From assembly GCA_050700055.1 (NCBI GenBank), contig JBOHGE010000030.1, positions 6,223 through 70,222 on the forward strand: a DNA stretch of 64,000 nucleotides, given 5' to 3'. Source of the stretch: GCA-003244245 sp050700055. Lineage in GTDB: Bacteria; Actinomycetota; Actinomycetes; Mycobacteriales; Pseudonocardiaceae. Position numbers and translations under genes: made by a program. Positions 8,800-16,532 of this stretch are shown piece by piece; positions within the stretch are counted from its first letter, which is position 1; the number at the start of each line of letters is the position of its first letter. A model generated the notes under the pieces. The model worked only from the letters and a program-made list of their open reading frames with translations. It was not told where the DNA came from and made no database searches.

Positions 8800-9543
8800 A
8801 TGACCACGGCTTCTGCTGAAGTGCACCGACTTCCTGCGTCGATCTTCCAGCACTGGAGGCACTCATTCGAAGAGGACTCCGCCGGGGTGGAGGTATTCCG
8901 CCCGGACGGGGTATCGCTGCCGCCGGCCCGCGGTCGCGACGGCTTCGAGATGCGGGTGGATGGCACCTTCCTCCAGGACGATATCGGGCCGGCCGATGGC
9001 ATCGTGCAGGTGCCGGGGCGGTGGACGTTGCTCGGTCCGGCGCGGGTCGCGGCGTTCTTCGACGGCGCCCGGCCCGACTACTCCTTCGAGGTGCTGGACG
9101 TCGACCACTCCGTGTTGCGGCGGCGCGATCCGCGACCGCTGCACGCCGACCGGTACCGCAGTACCGCCGGGATGGACGAGGCGCAGATGGAAAGCTACCT
9201 GGGACTGCCGCCGGCTACGTCGTTCCGTGTCCTGGACTTCGACGACGCAGGCGTCAGCACGCTACGTTCCGTCCCACCGCAGTTCGTGCTCCAGGTGAGC
9301 GGCACCAAGCCCTACGCGAACATGGGCGTCGAGCTCGTGCCGTTGGTCTACGTGCAGCAACCGGAGTACTGGGAGATCGAGGTAGTCGGCTCCTTGCGGG
9401 GGGTCGGCCTGCCGAGCCAAGCCCCGTATGCCGTCTCGCTCCCGCTCGCAGGCGTGATCGGCCAGCGGGGGATCGAGGTAGTCGGCGCATCCCGCCGGGA
9501 GCGGTTTGATCTGGAGCCGGCGTCGGTCGCGACCGGTATGTGA
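8800..9543 (+). CDS. Conserved hypothetical protein
   Basis: 247 aa, start ATG with GAGAGGACC upstream. The N-terminal half (HSFEEDSAGVEVFRP, PPARGRDGFEMRVDGTF, DGIVQVPGRWTLLG) looks like a small beta-barrel of the kind found in many actinobacterial proteins of unknown role. The C-terminal half has LQVSGTKPYANMGVELVPL and further strand-like segments. No signal peptide, membrane segment or catalytic motif is seen. I do not recognise a function. Confidence 0.65.
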   Translation: MTTASAEVHRLPASIFQHWRHSFEEDSAGVEVFRPDGVSLPPARGRDGFEMRVDGTFLQDDIGPADGIVQVPGRWTLLGPARVAAFFDGARPDYSFEVLDVDHSVLRRRDPRPLHADRYRSTAGMDEAQMESYLGLPPATSFRVLDFDDAGVSTLRSVPPQFVLQVSGTKPYANMGVELVPLVYVQQPEYWEIEVVGSLRGVGLPSQAPYAVSLPLAGVIGQRGIEVVGASRRERFDLEPASVATGM

Positions 9544-9559
9544 GTTCCCTACGGCCGGG

Positions 9560-9685
9560 TTCGGCGCCGAGCTGCGCCGCCGCGAACCTCAGGGCTTCAC
9601 CTTCCGGAACCTGCCCCTGGAGAAGATTGTGCAGGCACCGGACGGTCCCGCGGCGACCGTGATCACGACGATCGACCTCCGGTAG
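9560..9685 (+). pseudogene. Possible 3' gene fragment
   Basis: The frame FGAELRRREPQGFTF then NLPLEKIVQAPDGPAAT to the TAG at 9683-9685 has good coding character but no start. It is out of frame with the gene ending at 9543. It may be the tail of a lost or frameshifted gene. Low confidence. Confidence 0.35.
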
Positions 9686-9695
9686 GTGGAGCAGG

Positions 9696-9770
9696 GGCCG
9701 TCGCCGAGGCGGGCGGCTGACCGGGCGGTCTGCCTAGCCAGTTGGGCTTCTGCGGGACCTGGTCTGCGGC
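9696..9770 (-). pseudogene. Fragment of a third XRE-module regulator
   Basis: About 75 bases that closely resemble 7545-7620 inside the module 1 regulator. The stretch GCCGTCGCCGAGGCGGGCGG is shared exactly, with diverged similarity on the right. It is the debris of a further copy of that regulator and suggests the family has been duplicated and lost here before. Confidence 0.6.
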
Positions 9771-9801
9771 TTTCCGGGTGACGGCACCCAGAATCCGCTT
9801 G

Positions 9802-9841
9802 CAGGAGACACGCTCACGATATATCGTGAGCGTGTCTCCTG
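9802..9841. promoter_or_regulatory. Perfect 40-bp palindrome, probable PadR operator
   Basis: Two 20-bp arms with no spacer; left arm CAGGAGACACGCTCACGATA. The centre CACGATATATCGTG resembles known PadR-family operators. It ends 32 bases before the ATG of the PadR gene at 9874, so autoregulation is the simplest reading. Confidence 0.75.
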
Positions 9842-9873
9842 GGAATGGAGGCATGACCCACAGAGGAGAACCC

Positions 9874-10491
9874 ATGTACACCGATCATCACGACCCACAT
9901 TGTCACGGCGACCGTCTGGCCGCCGGCCGTCACCACGGCCGACGGCGCCACCACCCCGACTTTCCGGCACGGCCTGACGCGGTCGGTGGTGGAAGGACAC
10001 GCGGGAGCCGTCCCCGCGGTGCGCACCGCGGGCGGGCGCAACGCGGCGATGTGCGCACCGCCCTGCTGCTCCTGCTGGCCGAGCAGCCCATGCACGGTTA
10101 CCAACTCATGCAGGCCATCACCGAACGCACCTCCGGTGCCTGGCGGCCCAGCCCCGGCGCCGTCTACCCGACCCTCAGCCAGCTCGAGGACGAAGGCCTG
10201 ATCGACACCGTCGCCCAGGGTGGCCGCAAGCTGGCCACTCTCACCGACGCCGGCCAGGCATACCTGCACACGCACCGCGAAGCGATGCCTGACCCGTTCT
10301 CCGAGTTCGCCGCAGGCTGTGGCGGCGGCAGCGACCTTCGAGGCGCCCTCGAGGAGCTGCGCCACCCCGCCCGCCAACTCGCGCAGGGCGACCCGCAGCA
10401 GGTGCAGGCCGCGCTGCGGGTCCTGGCCGAGACACGCCGCTCGCTCTACCTCATCCTCGCCGGCACTCCCGCCGCCGAGGGCGAGGCATGA
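9874..10491 (+). CDS. PadR-family transcriptional regulator with His-rich N-terminus
   Basis: 205 aa. The ATG at 9874 is chosen because GAGGAGA lies 6 bases upstream. A histidine-rich leader (MYTDHHDPHCHGDRL, then HHGRRRHH) precedes a PadR winged helix (LLLAEQPMHGYQLMQAI, PGAVYPTLSQLEDEGLI). The C-terminal helices would form the dimer interface. Upstream sits a perfect 40-bp palindrome. The hydrolase 54 bases downstream is the likely co-regulated target. The His-rich leader is seen in other PadR proteins and could bind metal, but that is a guess. Confidence 0.85.
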   Translation: MYTDHHDPHCHGDRLAAGRHHGRRRHHPDFPARPDAVGGGRTRGSRPRGAHRGRAQRGDVRTALLLLLAEQPMHGYQLMQAITERTSGAWRPSPGAVYPTLSQLEDEGLIDTVAQGGRKLATLTDAGQAYLHTHREAMPDPFSEFAAGCGGGSDLRGALEELRHPARQLAQGDPQQVQAALRVLAETRRSLYLILAGTPAAEGEA

Positions 10492-10545
10492 GGGGTGCAG
10501 TGGCCGAGGGCCCCACGGCCACTGCACGTGGTCCAGACTCGTGGG

Positions 10546-11391
10546 ATGGTCTCGACCTACGTGCTCGTCCATGGGGCCTTCGGCAACTCCGCGGTGTGGG
10601 CGCCGATCGCTCGGGAGCTCGCCCTGCGGGGGCACCGGACGGTGGCGGTCGACCTGCCCGGGCATGGTCTCGATGCGATGATCCCGGTGGGGTACCTGGG
10701 TGGGCAGGATCTCGGTGTACTGGCCACCGCCCCCAGCGGGATGGCCGGGATCAGCACGGCCGACGACGTCGCCGCGGTGTCCGATGCCGTGCGGCGGGCC
10801 GCCGGGCTCGGCCCGGTGATCCTGGTGGGCACCAGCCGCGGCGGGCTGACCCTGACCGCGGTGGGCAACGCCGTCCCGGAGCTGATCGACCGGCTGGTCT
10901 ACATCTCGGCGTGGTGCTGCGTCGACGCCACCACCAGTGCATACCTGCAGGCCCCCGAGAACGTGAGCAGCCTGCTCGCCCAGGTCGGGGGGATCGCGGT
11001 GGGCGACCCGGCCGAGATCGGCGCGATCCGGCTCAACTGGCGCACGTCTGACCCCGGCCACCTCGCCGCCCTACAGGCCGCGCTGCTCGCCGACGGCACC
11101 CGGGACGAGTTGCTCGCCTACCTGCACACCCAGGACCCCGACGAGGCGCTGATCGTCGATGAGGCGGCTACCCGGGCCGACGCGGCGACCTGGGGTCGGA
11201 TCCCGCGCACCTACCTCCGGCTGACCGAGGACCGGTCCCTGCCACTGCCGCTGCAGGACCGCTTCATCGCCGAGGCCGACGCGCTGACCCCGGACAACCC
11301 GTTCGACGTGCACTCGGTCCCCAGTAGCCACCTCGGCTGGCAGCTGCATCCCGCGCAGGTCGTGACGATCCTGCACAAGCTCGTCCACTGA
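10546..11391 (+). CDS. Alpha/beta hydrolase
   Basis: 281 aa from the ATG at 10546 (MVSTYVLVHGAFGN); an earlier ATG at 10495 adds a non-conserved leader. The HGAFGN oxyanion strand, the nucleophile elbow GTSRGG and a C-terminal catalytic histidine (SSHLGWQLHP) are visible. The family includes small esterases and haloalkane/ester hydrolases; the substrate is unknown. A decayed relative sits at 42654-43323 (ELALRGHR, LPGHG, RMIAEADRLTPDN shared). Confidence 0.8.
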   Translation: MVSTYVLVHGAFGNSAVWAPIARELALRGHRTVAVDLPGHGLDAMIPVGYLGGQDLGVLATAPSGMAGISTADDVAAVSDAVRRAAGLGPVILVGTSRGGLTLTAVGNAVPELIDRLVYISAWCCVDATTSAYLQAPENVSSLLAQVGGIAVGDPAEIGAIRLNWRTSDPGHLAALQAALLADGTRDELLAYLHTQDPDEALIVDEAATRADAATWGRIPRTYLRLTEDRSLPLPLQDRFIAEADALTPDNPFDVHSVPSSHLGWQLHPAQVVTILHKLVH

Positions 11392-11521
11392 CTACCGGCG
11401 CGTGGATTCACACCGAGGCAGAGTTTTCCGCGGATGTGACCGACTTGACGGATCGGCCGGCAAGATACCAGGCTGTCATGGAGTTCAGTGAGTGAGTTCT
11501 GCTGACTGAAGGGCAAAAGCT

Positions 11522-13267
11522 ATGCGCGACCGGCGGGTGGCGGGGAGCTTGCCACGGTCTGCCGATCACCGCGGCCTGGCTGGGCCGGCGGTCCGACGTG
11601 AGTTGCCCGACTCCGGTCCCGATATTCACCGTTCTGCTGCCGCGCTGCTTGGGTGGCAGCGGGCGGCGGGGAACCGGGCCGTCGCGGGGCTGATGCGCGC
11701 CAGGAGCCGTGCCCCGGTGCAGGCGGTCGCAGGCCCCGAGCCGCAGGCGCAGCGCGTCATCCGGACGGATGCCGGCGGGAAGCTGAAACTGAGGTCGAGC
11801 AATGCGAACCGAGCGGAATGGAAGGGGCTCAGCGCGGAGAAGCGCGTCCAAGCCTATCGTATGATGAATGATTATTATCGGGTCTACTTCTTCCGGGACG
11901 CGAACCATTTCTACGTCTACCTCGACGGCGCGGAGGCCCCGACGGATGTCAAGGAGTATCACCGGCGTCAGACCAAGGCGACGGCCACCGGCGCCCGAAC
12001 GGGGAAGAAGGATCCGTTATACGGGTTCCACGACCTGGACGCCTCGGGTGGCTTCGCGGTGGAGGAGAAGACAGCCGGACTCGGTGGTGCACCCCATCAC
12101 CGCTTCCTCGAGACGGAGAAGCACCGCAGTAACTGGGCGAGTTTCGTCGAGGTCCACCATGATGGCGTGGTGGCGAAGCTCGACGCCGCTGGCAAATACA
12201 CCGGGGCCGTGAAGGACGAGATCCAGAAACTGTACGTCGAAGCGATCAAGCAGGCCGACGTCATGGACAAGCAAGAGGTGCGCACGAATGAGCAGCTGAA
12301 GCTTTCGAAGATGTCCAATGTGTGGGCCGGTGTCGCGGTGGAGCAATGCGTCAACGAGATGTGGGAAATCCTGTCGAAAGAGCTCGGTCAGCCACGGGGT
12401 AGCTATGCGGAAGCGGTACTGCCGCGCTGGGGACAGCTAAACAACGGAATGGGCACAAAAGTGTCCGCTGTCTTCCGTAGTGACGTCAAGCAGAGCATTG
12501 TCGTGGGGTCGGCGGCTAAGACTGCGCTGTTCTCCCCGCCATGGCTGGAGGAGCTACGGCACCGCATCACGATGGATGCCCGGTCCCTTTACGTCGAAGG
12601 GCACCTGCTCAACGATCACCTCGGCGGCTCGGCCGCGGCCTACAACCTGGTGCCGCTGACCATAAACGCGAACAGCATACATCTAGCGGCGGTCGAGAAC
12701 GTCGTCAAGAACAAGGTGCTGCAGATGCTCGACGAACAGGCGCTCGGCCGCCACGGCAAGAGCCCGCTGTTCAACCCGATTAACAGGATCGAATACAGCG
12801 TCGAGGCGGACTACTCGGGCTTTCCGCGTCGCCAGAATACCGAAAAATGGATCGTCGCGTACAATTTTCTCAAGCACGTCATCGCCGCATTGCCGGCGAT
12901 CGACGCGTCCTACGGCGGCGCTATGTTCGTCAATGATTTCCGCCAGCTACTTACGGGTGGGAGATTCATGCCGACGGTCGTCGATGGCAAGCTGCTGAAC
13001 TACGACGAAACGTGGCGAGCACTGCAGGATCCTATGAACGTTGTGGCTTGGGACCGCACGACTACCAGTCTGGATGAGGCGCTCCGCCGTATCGACGTGA
13101 TCAGCGACGTATGGCTAGCGGAGGAGAAGTACGTTCCCGTCGCCCTCATCTGCAACTCCAAAACCGTGCTACAGGACGGTTCGGGGGACGCCGACGGCGC
13201 GATCTCGGACGCAAAGGTCTCGAACACCATCGGTCACATCGACTTTCACGCGCCGGTGCGAGAGTGA
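11522..13267 (+). CDS. Putative injected nuclease toxin (eCIS-type leader, HNH-like nuclease core)
   Basis: 581 aa. The N-terminus carries LLGWQRAAGNRAVAGLM (residues 42-58) and VQAVAGPEPQAQRVI. QR..GN.AV motifs of this kind are common at the N-termini of actinobacterial proteins linked to extracellular contractile injection systems. Residues 356-396 (LYVEGHLLNDHLGG, NLVPLT, N..S.H, VENVVK) resemble the core of DNA/RNA non-specific endonucleases and related polymorphic-toxin nucleases, with a GH motif and a conserved Asn. The middle part is unassigned. No signal peptide is seen. The next gene overlaps its stop codon and is a good immunity candidate. No injection-system structural genes are in the window. 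Confidence 0.6.
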   Translation: MRDRRVAGSLPRSADHRGLAGPAVRRELPDSGPDIHRSAAALLGWQRAAGNRAVAGLMRARSRAPVQAVAGPEPQAQRVIRTDAGGKLKLRSSNANRAEWKGLSAEKRVQAYRMMNDYYRVYFFRDANHFYVYLDGAEAPTDVKEYHRRQTKATATGARTGKKDPLYGFHDLDASGGFAVEEKTAGLGGAPHHRFLETEKHRSNWASFVEVHHDGVVAKLDAAGKYTGAVKDEIQKLYVEAIKQADVMDKQEVRTNEQLKLSKMSNVWAGVAVEQCVNEMWEILSKELGQPRGSYAEAVLPRWGQLNNGMGTKVSAVFRSDVKQSIVVGSAAKTALFSPPWLEELRHRITMDARSLYVEGHLLNDHLGGSAAAYNLVPLTINANSIHLAAVENVVKNKVLQMLDEQALGRHGKSPLFNPINRIEYSVEADYSGFPRRQNTEKWIVAYNFLKHVIAALPAIDASYGGAMFVNDFRQLLTGGRFMPTVVDGKLLNYDETWRALQDPMNVVAWDRTTTSLDEALRRIDVISDVWLAEEKYVPVALICNSKTVLQDGSGDADGAISDAKVSNTIGHIDFHAPVRE

Positions 13268-13605
13268 GCCCGGCCCAGGAACCGGGACGGTCACCCGGCG
13301 CGGACCGGCGCCACGGTGCCGCCGACCCTGTCACGAGCCGGCTGATGACCGAGAACGGCGCCGACTCGTTCACCGCGCTGCTCGCACTCGTCGCCGAACT
13401 CGACCGGCACCACGTCAGCTACCAGCTGTTCAGCTCCCGACCGGACGCGGTGATGGTCCGGGCGGTGCTGCCCGACCAGCACTGGGAGGTGGAGTTCCTG
13501 GCCGGCGGCGCGCTGCGGGTCGAGCGGTTCGACGGGTCCGGGCCGCTTGCGCCGGACGACGGGCTGGTACAGCTGCGCGTCCGTATCGCCCAGTGGGACC
13601 GGTAG
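13264..13605 (+). CDS. Candidate immunity protein, coupled to the toxin gene
   Basis: 113 aa from a GTG overlapping the upstream stop (GTGA), which implies translational coupling; an ATG at 13345 would give 86 aa. The conserved core reads LVAELDRHHVSYQLFSSRPDAVMV, a break, then WEVEFLAGGALRVERF. This small beta-rich family occurs widely in actinobacteria, often beside polymorphic toxins. The low-complexity first 27 residues make the ATG start plausible. The immunity role is inferred from position only. Confidence 0.6.
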   Translation: MSPAQEPGRSPGADRRHGAADPVTSRLMTENGADSFTALLALVAELDRHHVSYQLFSSRPDAVMVRAVLPDQHWEVEFLAGGALRVERFDGSGPLAPDDGLVQLRVRIAQWDR

Positions 13606-13696
13606 CCAGTTCCAGGCAGTCGGGCACGGTGATTTCTCCAGGGCATGGGTGGCGCGTGGGAGACTTTAGTTCTCCGCGGCGGTTCTCGTATGATCA

Positions 13697-15013
13697 TCAA
13701 CGAGCGTTCTCCAGGAAGTCCCGCACGGTGCTCACGGCCCGGTAGGGGGTGAGGCGTTGGGCGAGCAGCGTGACCCGGTCGTCTCCGCGGGACGAGTTCG
13801 TCGAGCTGGACAGCTCCAGGGTGCGCTCGGCGAGTGCTGCGGCGTGCTCGACGTCCCCGGCCTGCACATACGCCTCGGCCAGCCATGACGTATACAGGGC
13901 AAACTCGCGGGTGTGGCGCTCGTCGTAGCGGGTCAGCACTTCGGTGAGCAGTGGGATCGCCCGGTCGGGCTGCCCCAGCTCGACGTAGCAGCGGCCCGCC
14001 ATGACCGTGATCTCGTCCTCGTCGAGCCAGTAGACCCATTCCGGGTCATCAGCCGGGCGGCGCCGCTGGTAGTCGGCCTCCACGGCGGCCAGTGCCCGCT
14101 CGGTGTGCCGGAGCTCACCAGCCCGGGCGTGCGCCCAGGCGACCCGCTCGTGCAGTAGGGCGCGGGTCGTGGCGCCGGCATGCCCTCGGGCACCGGCGAC
14201 GGCGCTGCGCGCCAGGAGCACGGCCTCGTGTGGGTCGTCGAGGTTCGCTACCTGGTAGGACAGGGTCGATATGAGGTTGGCCGCGGTGGGCCGGTCCCCG
14301 GCGGCGTGGGCTGCGTGCACTCCCAGCGCGAGGTAGCGGGCCGCCCGCTGGGGTGCTCGCGCGTCGACGGTCACCCATCCGGCCAGCTGGCACAGCTCGG
14401 CGACCGCGGACAGCAGCGCTCGACCGACCTGGTCGGGGTAGGCGGCCTCGCGCAGTAACCGGGCGGTGGCGCGTAACTCCCGTTCGACGAGTGGCTGCAG
14501 CTCGCGCCCGGCGATGAAGTCGTCGACCCGGCGCAGCTGGGCCACTCGGCGGGTGACCGTGCCGACCATGCCCGCGCCGATCCGGCGGCCGCCGGTGATC
14601 TCCACGGTCTGTGGAGTCTCGATCGTCAACCATTCGTGCACAAGGCGGCGCGCGGCGGTCGGGGTGAGTGCCCGGTCGTTGCCGGCGGCGAGCCGCTCAG
14701 CCAGCGCGTCGCGGTCCGCCGCCGTCCATTCGTCCAGCGGCAGTGTCAGCGTCTCGCCGTCCCGTCGACGCCGCTGGGGAGTGTCCGCGCGATCTCCTGC
14801 GGTCCAGGTGCCCAGCAGCGCGCCTCGGGCGTCGAGCGCGTCATCCAGCTCGGTGGCCACCGAGCGGGACGGCCAGCGCTGGCCATGCTCGATGTGCCCC
14901 ACGTAGCCGCGATTGACGTGCGCCCGTCCGGCGAGGTCACCGAGGGAGAGCCCGGCGTGGTCGCGCAAGCGGCGCAACTGTGCTGCGAACTGTTCTCGCC
15001 CGTGGCTGTCCAT
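13697..15013 (-). CDS. XRE-family regulator with helical repeat C-terminus (module 2)
   Basis: 438 aa. It starts MDSHGREQFAAQLRRLRD, followed by a helix-turn-helix (LSLGDLAGRAHVNRGYVGHIEHGQRWPS is split here: LSLGDLAGRAHVN, RGYVGHIEHG). A long TPR-like alanine-rich region ends in a section with WVYWLDEDEITVMAGRCYVE. It is a paralogue of the 7123-8304 regulator and is likewise divergent from a 70-aa gene. The ATG has GAGGCGAC upstream. Confidence 0.8.
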   Translation of the reverse strand: MDSHGREQFAAQLRRLRDHAGLSLGDLAGRAHVNRGYVGHIEHGQRWPSRSVATELDDALDARGALLGTWTAGDRADTPQRRRRDGETLTLPLDEWTAADRDALAERLAAGNDRALTPTAARRLVHEWLTIETPQTVEITGGRRIGAGMVGTVTRRVAQLRRVDDFIAGRELQPLVERELRATARLLREAAYPDQVGRALLSAVAELCQLAGWVTVDARAPQRAARYLALGVHAAHAAGDRPTAANLISTLSYQVANLDDPHEAVLLARSAVAGARGHAGATTRALLHERVAWAHARAGELRHTERALAAVEADYQRRRPADDPEWVYWLDEDEITVMAGRCYVELGQPDRAIPLLTEVLTRYDERHTREFALYTSWLAEAYVQAGDVEHAAALAERTLELSSSTNSSRGDDRVTLLAQRLTPYRAVSTVRDFLENAR

Positions 15014-15102
15014 GTCGCCTCACGGCGCCTGCTGTGTGTTGCCCCAGCCGGGGCGACGCTGAGAGCATCCCACTTGTGCCGTTCTGGTGTGCAGGTAGGC
15101 AA

Positions 15103-15315
15103 ATGATCAGCGATCAGGTCGGACGCGGAAACCGGCGTGTCATCCCTGCCACCTGCGCCACTCACGGCGGAGCGATCGGGTTCACGAACCTCGTGATCAG
15201 CAAGCGGGACGGCGGCATCGAGTTGGATCCGCACGCCACCGGTGGTTGCCTGATCAAGCTCGACGAGGACACGGCCCGTACGTTGCGCGAAGTGCTCATG
15301 GAGTGGCTCGGCTGA
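15103..15315 (+). CDS. Small conserved protein, partner of XRE regulator (module 2)
   Basis: 70 aa, MISDQVGRGNRR at the start, then CATHGGAIGFTNLVISK, LDPHATGGCLIKLDEDTA and a C-terminal EWLG. It has the same length and layout as the 8396 gene. The upstream 40 bases also resemble that gene's leader (C.CAC..GT.CC.TT.TGGTG), so promoter and gene were duplicated together. Confidence 0.7.
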   Translation: MISDQVGRGNRRVIPATCATHGGAIGFTNLVISKRDGGIELDPHATGGCLIKLDEDTARTLREVLMEWLG

Positions 15316-15347
15316 GTGCCGAGCTTAAGATCGCCGTCGTCACGAAG

Positions 15348-15510
15348 CGTGACACTTGAGCCGAGCTTTGCGGACGTCACCCGCGATGGTCGCCCGTCTC
15401 ACGTCTCCCAGACGCTGAGTGTGACCGTGAGTCGTCATTCGGAGCCGAATAGCGGTTCACGGCCGCTGTCGAGCGCCATTCGGAGCCGAATAGCGGTTCA
15501 CGTCGCGTTA
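15348..15510. repeat. Composite intergenic repeat, copy A
   Basis: About 160 bases that match, in reverse orientation, 42432-42621, with roughly 80 percent identity by eye. It begins GTGACACTTGAGCC, has a middle part CTGAG.GTGACCGTGAGTCG, and carries two palindrome cores ATTCGGAGCCGAAT at 15437-15450 and 15478-15491, each followed by AGCGGTTCAC. No gene function is apparent. Open frames through it are produced by the repeat and are not counted as genes. Confidence 0.8.
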
Positions 15511-15606
15511 TCGATCAAGGTGACCCGCCTCTCGGCCTCACTGGGCTCGAGGTTTGGTGTCAGGCTCGTCGCGTCAGTGATCAAGATGATCCCTGGCTCG
15601 GTCGCT

Positions 15607-15699
15607 TTAGAACCCGGGGTTCTGTCCGCTTACCTGTCCCAGTACCCACAGTACGACGAGGATCACAATGGTGGCTTCCCACCATCGGACGTAGAGCAT
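15607..15699 (-). CDS. Possible 30-aa single-pass membrane peptide
   Basis: ATG at 15699 preceded 4 bases upstream by GGAGGAGGTCC, one of the strongest ribosome sites in the window. The peptide starts MLYVRWWEAT, continues with a hydrophobic helix IVILVVLWVLG and ends VSGQNPGF before TAA. It is too short for most gene finders. It stands alone between the repeat and the DUF985 gene. Function unknown; toxin-like or regulatory membrane peptides have this form. Confidence 0.5.
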   Translation of the reverse strand: MLYVRWWEATIVILVVLWVLGQVSGQNPGF

Positions 15700-16019
15700 T
15701 TGGACCTCCTCCAACCGGTTGGGCTGCCTTCCTGTACTAAAGCACCTGCCCTCAACCCATTAGGTGTATGTGAGGGCACCGTTGAGACTGATCTCACCAG
15801 GAGAGGCTGATGAGGCTTAAGTGGTTACCGAAGACCACCCATATGTACTAGTCCGACTAGGCAATACGGGACTCTCGGTCTCCTGTCGGCTACCTTGTGT
15901 AATAGAATCCCGTGTCTTTGCCAGTTTGATCGCGGTCGAGCGTTCACCGCGCGGAGTCGGGCATGGGCTTAGGGTCCCGGTATGCGGCGAACCGTGCTGC
16001 TCCGGGCTGATCAACAGCC
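15700..16019. other. Low-GC intergenic stretch, no firm gene
   Basis: It contains runs such as CATATGTACTAGTCCGACTAG and has clearly lower GC than the flanks. A GTG-initiated frame from 15821 continues into the antisense-like region of the next gene and is not convincing. The first part should hold the promoter of the 30-aa peptide on the minus strand. Confidence 0.4.
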
Positions 16020-16532
16020 GTGAGCGGTCGCGCCGAGGGGGAGCGGGTAGCCCGCCTGCTCGGGCTGCAGCGGTTGCCGCAAGAGGGTGGTCTGTTCCGC
16101 CGGACCTACGTCGACACGCACTGCTCAGTGATCTATTTCATGCTGATCGCCCCGGATTTCTCGGCGCTGCACGCGCTGGACGGCGTGGAGACCTACCACT
16201 GGTACGCCGGATCCCCGCTGCGGCTGCTGTTGCTGAGCCCCGGCGGCCAGGTCGAGCAGCCGGTGCTCGGCCCGGACCTGGCGACGGGTGCGAGGCCGCA
16301 GATCATCGTGCCGGCTGGGGTGTGGCAGGGCTGCAGTCCCTCGGGTGCGTGGACTCTGGTGGGCACCACCATGGCTCCGGCGTTCGACTGGTCGGCTTTC
16401 CACCTCGGCCGGCGCGCTGACCTGCTGGCGGGCTGGCCGCATGCGGCATCCCGGATCCGGGCCCTCACCCGGGCTGCTACCAGGTCGGGTGCGCCGAGAC
16501 CCCACCGTCTACCACGAGATCCTGCCCGGTGA
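16020..16532 (+). CDS. DUF985 cupin-fold protein
   Basis: 170 aa, GTG start. Typical DUF985 pattern: LLGLQRLPQEGGLFRRTYVD, SVIYFMLIAPDFSALHALDG.ETYHWYAG, a GPDL segment and PAGVWQGC.P.GAWTLVG.T.APAF. This is a small beta-barrel of the cupin superfamily of uncertain role (sugar or small-molecule binding has been proposed). The 3' end overlaps the convergent SDR gene by 56 bases; the last 20 or so residues look non-conserved. Confidence 0.85.
   Translation: MSGRAEGERVARLLGLQRLPQEGGLFRRTYVDTHCSVIYFMLIAPDFSALHALDGVETYHWYAGSPLRLLLLSPGGQVEQPVLGPDLATGARPQIIVPAGVWQGCSPSGAWTLVGTTMAPAFDWSAFHLGRRADLLAGWPHAASRIRALTRAATRSGAPRPHRLPRDPAR

Noticed and set aside
9802..9841. Reading the 40-bp palindrome as a terminator of the upstream gene
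   Set aside because: It has no loop or T-run, the upstream frame is a fragment, and its centre matches PadR operators directly before a PadR gene.
15316..15810. Plus-strand frame of 164 codons
   Set aside because: It starts in the composite repeat; the same peptide arises from the other repeat copy at 42.5 kb, so it reflects the repeat and not a gene.
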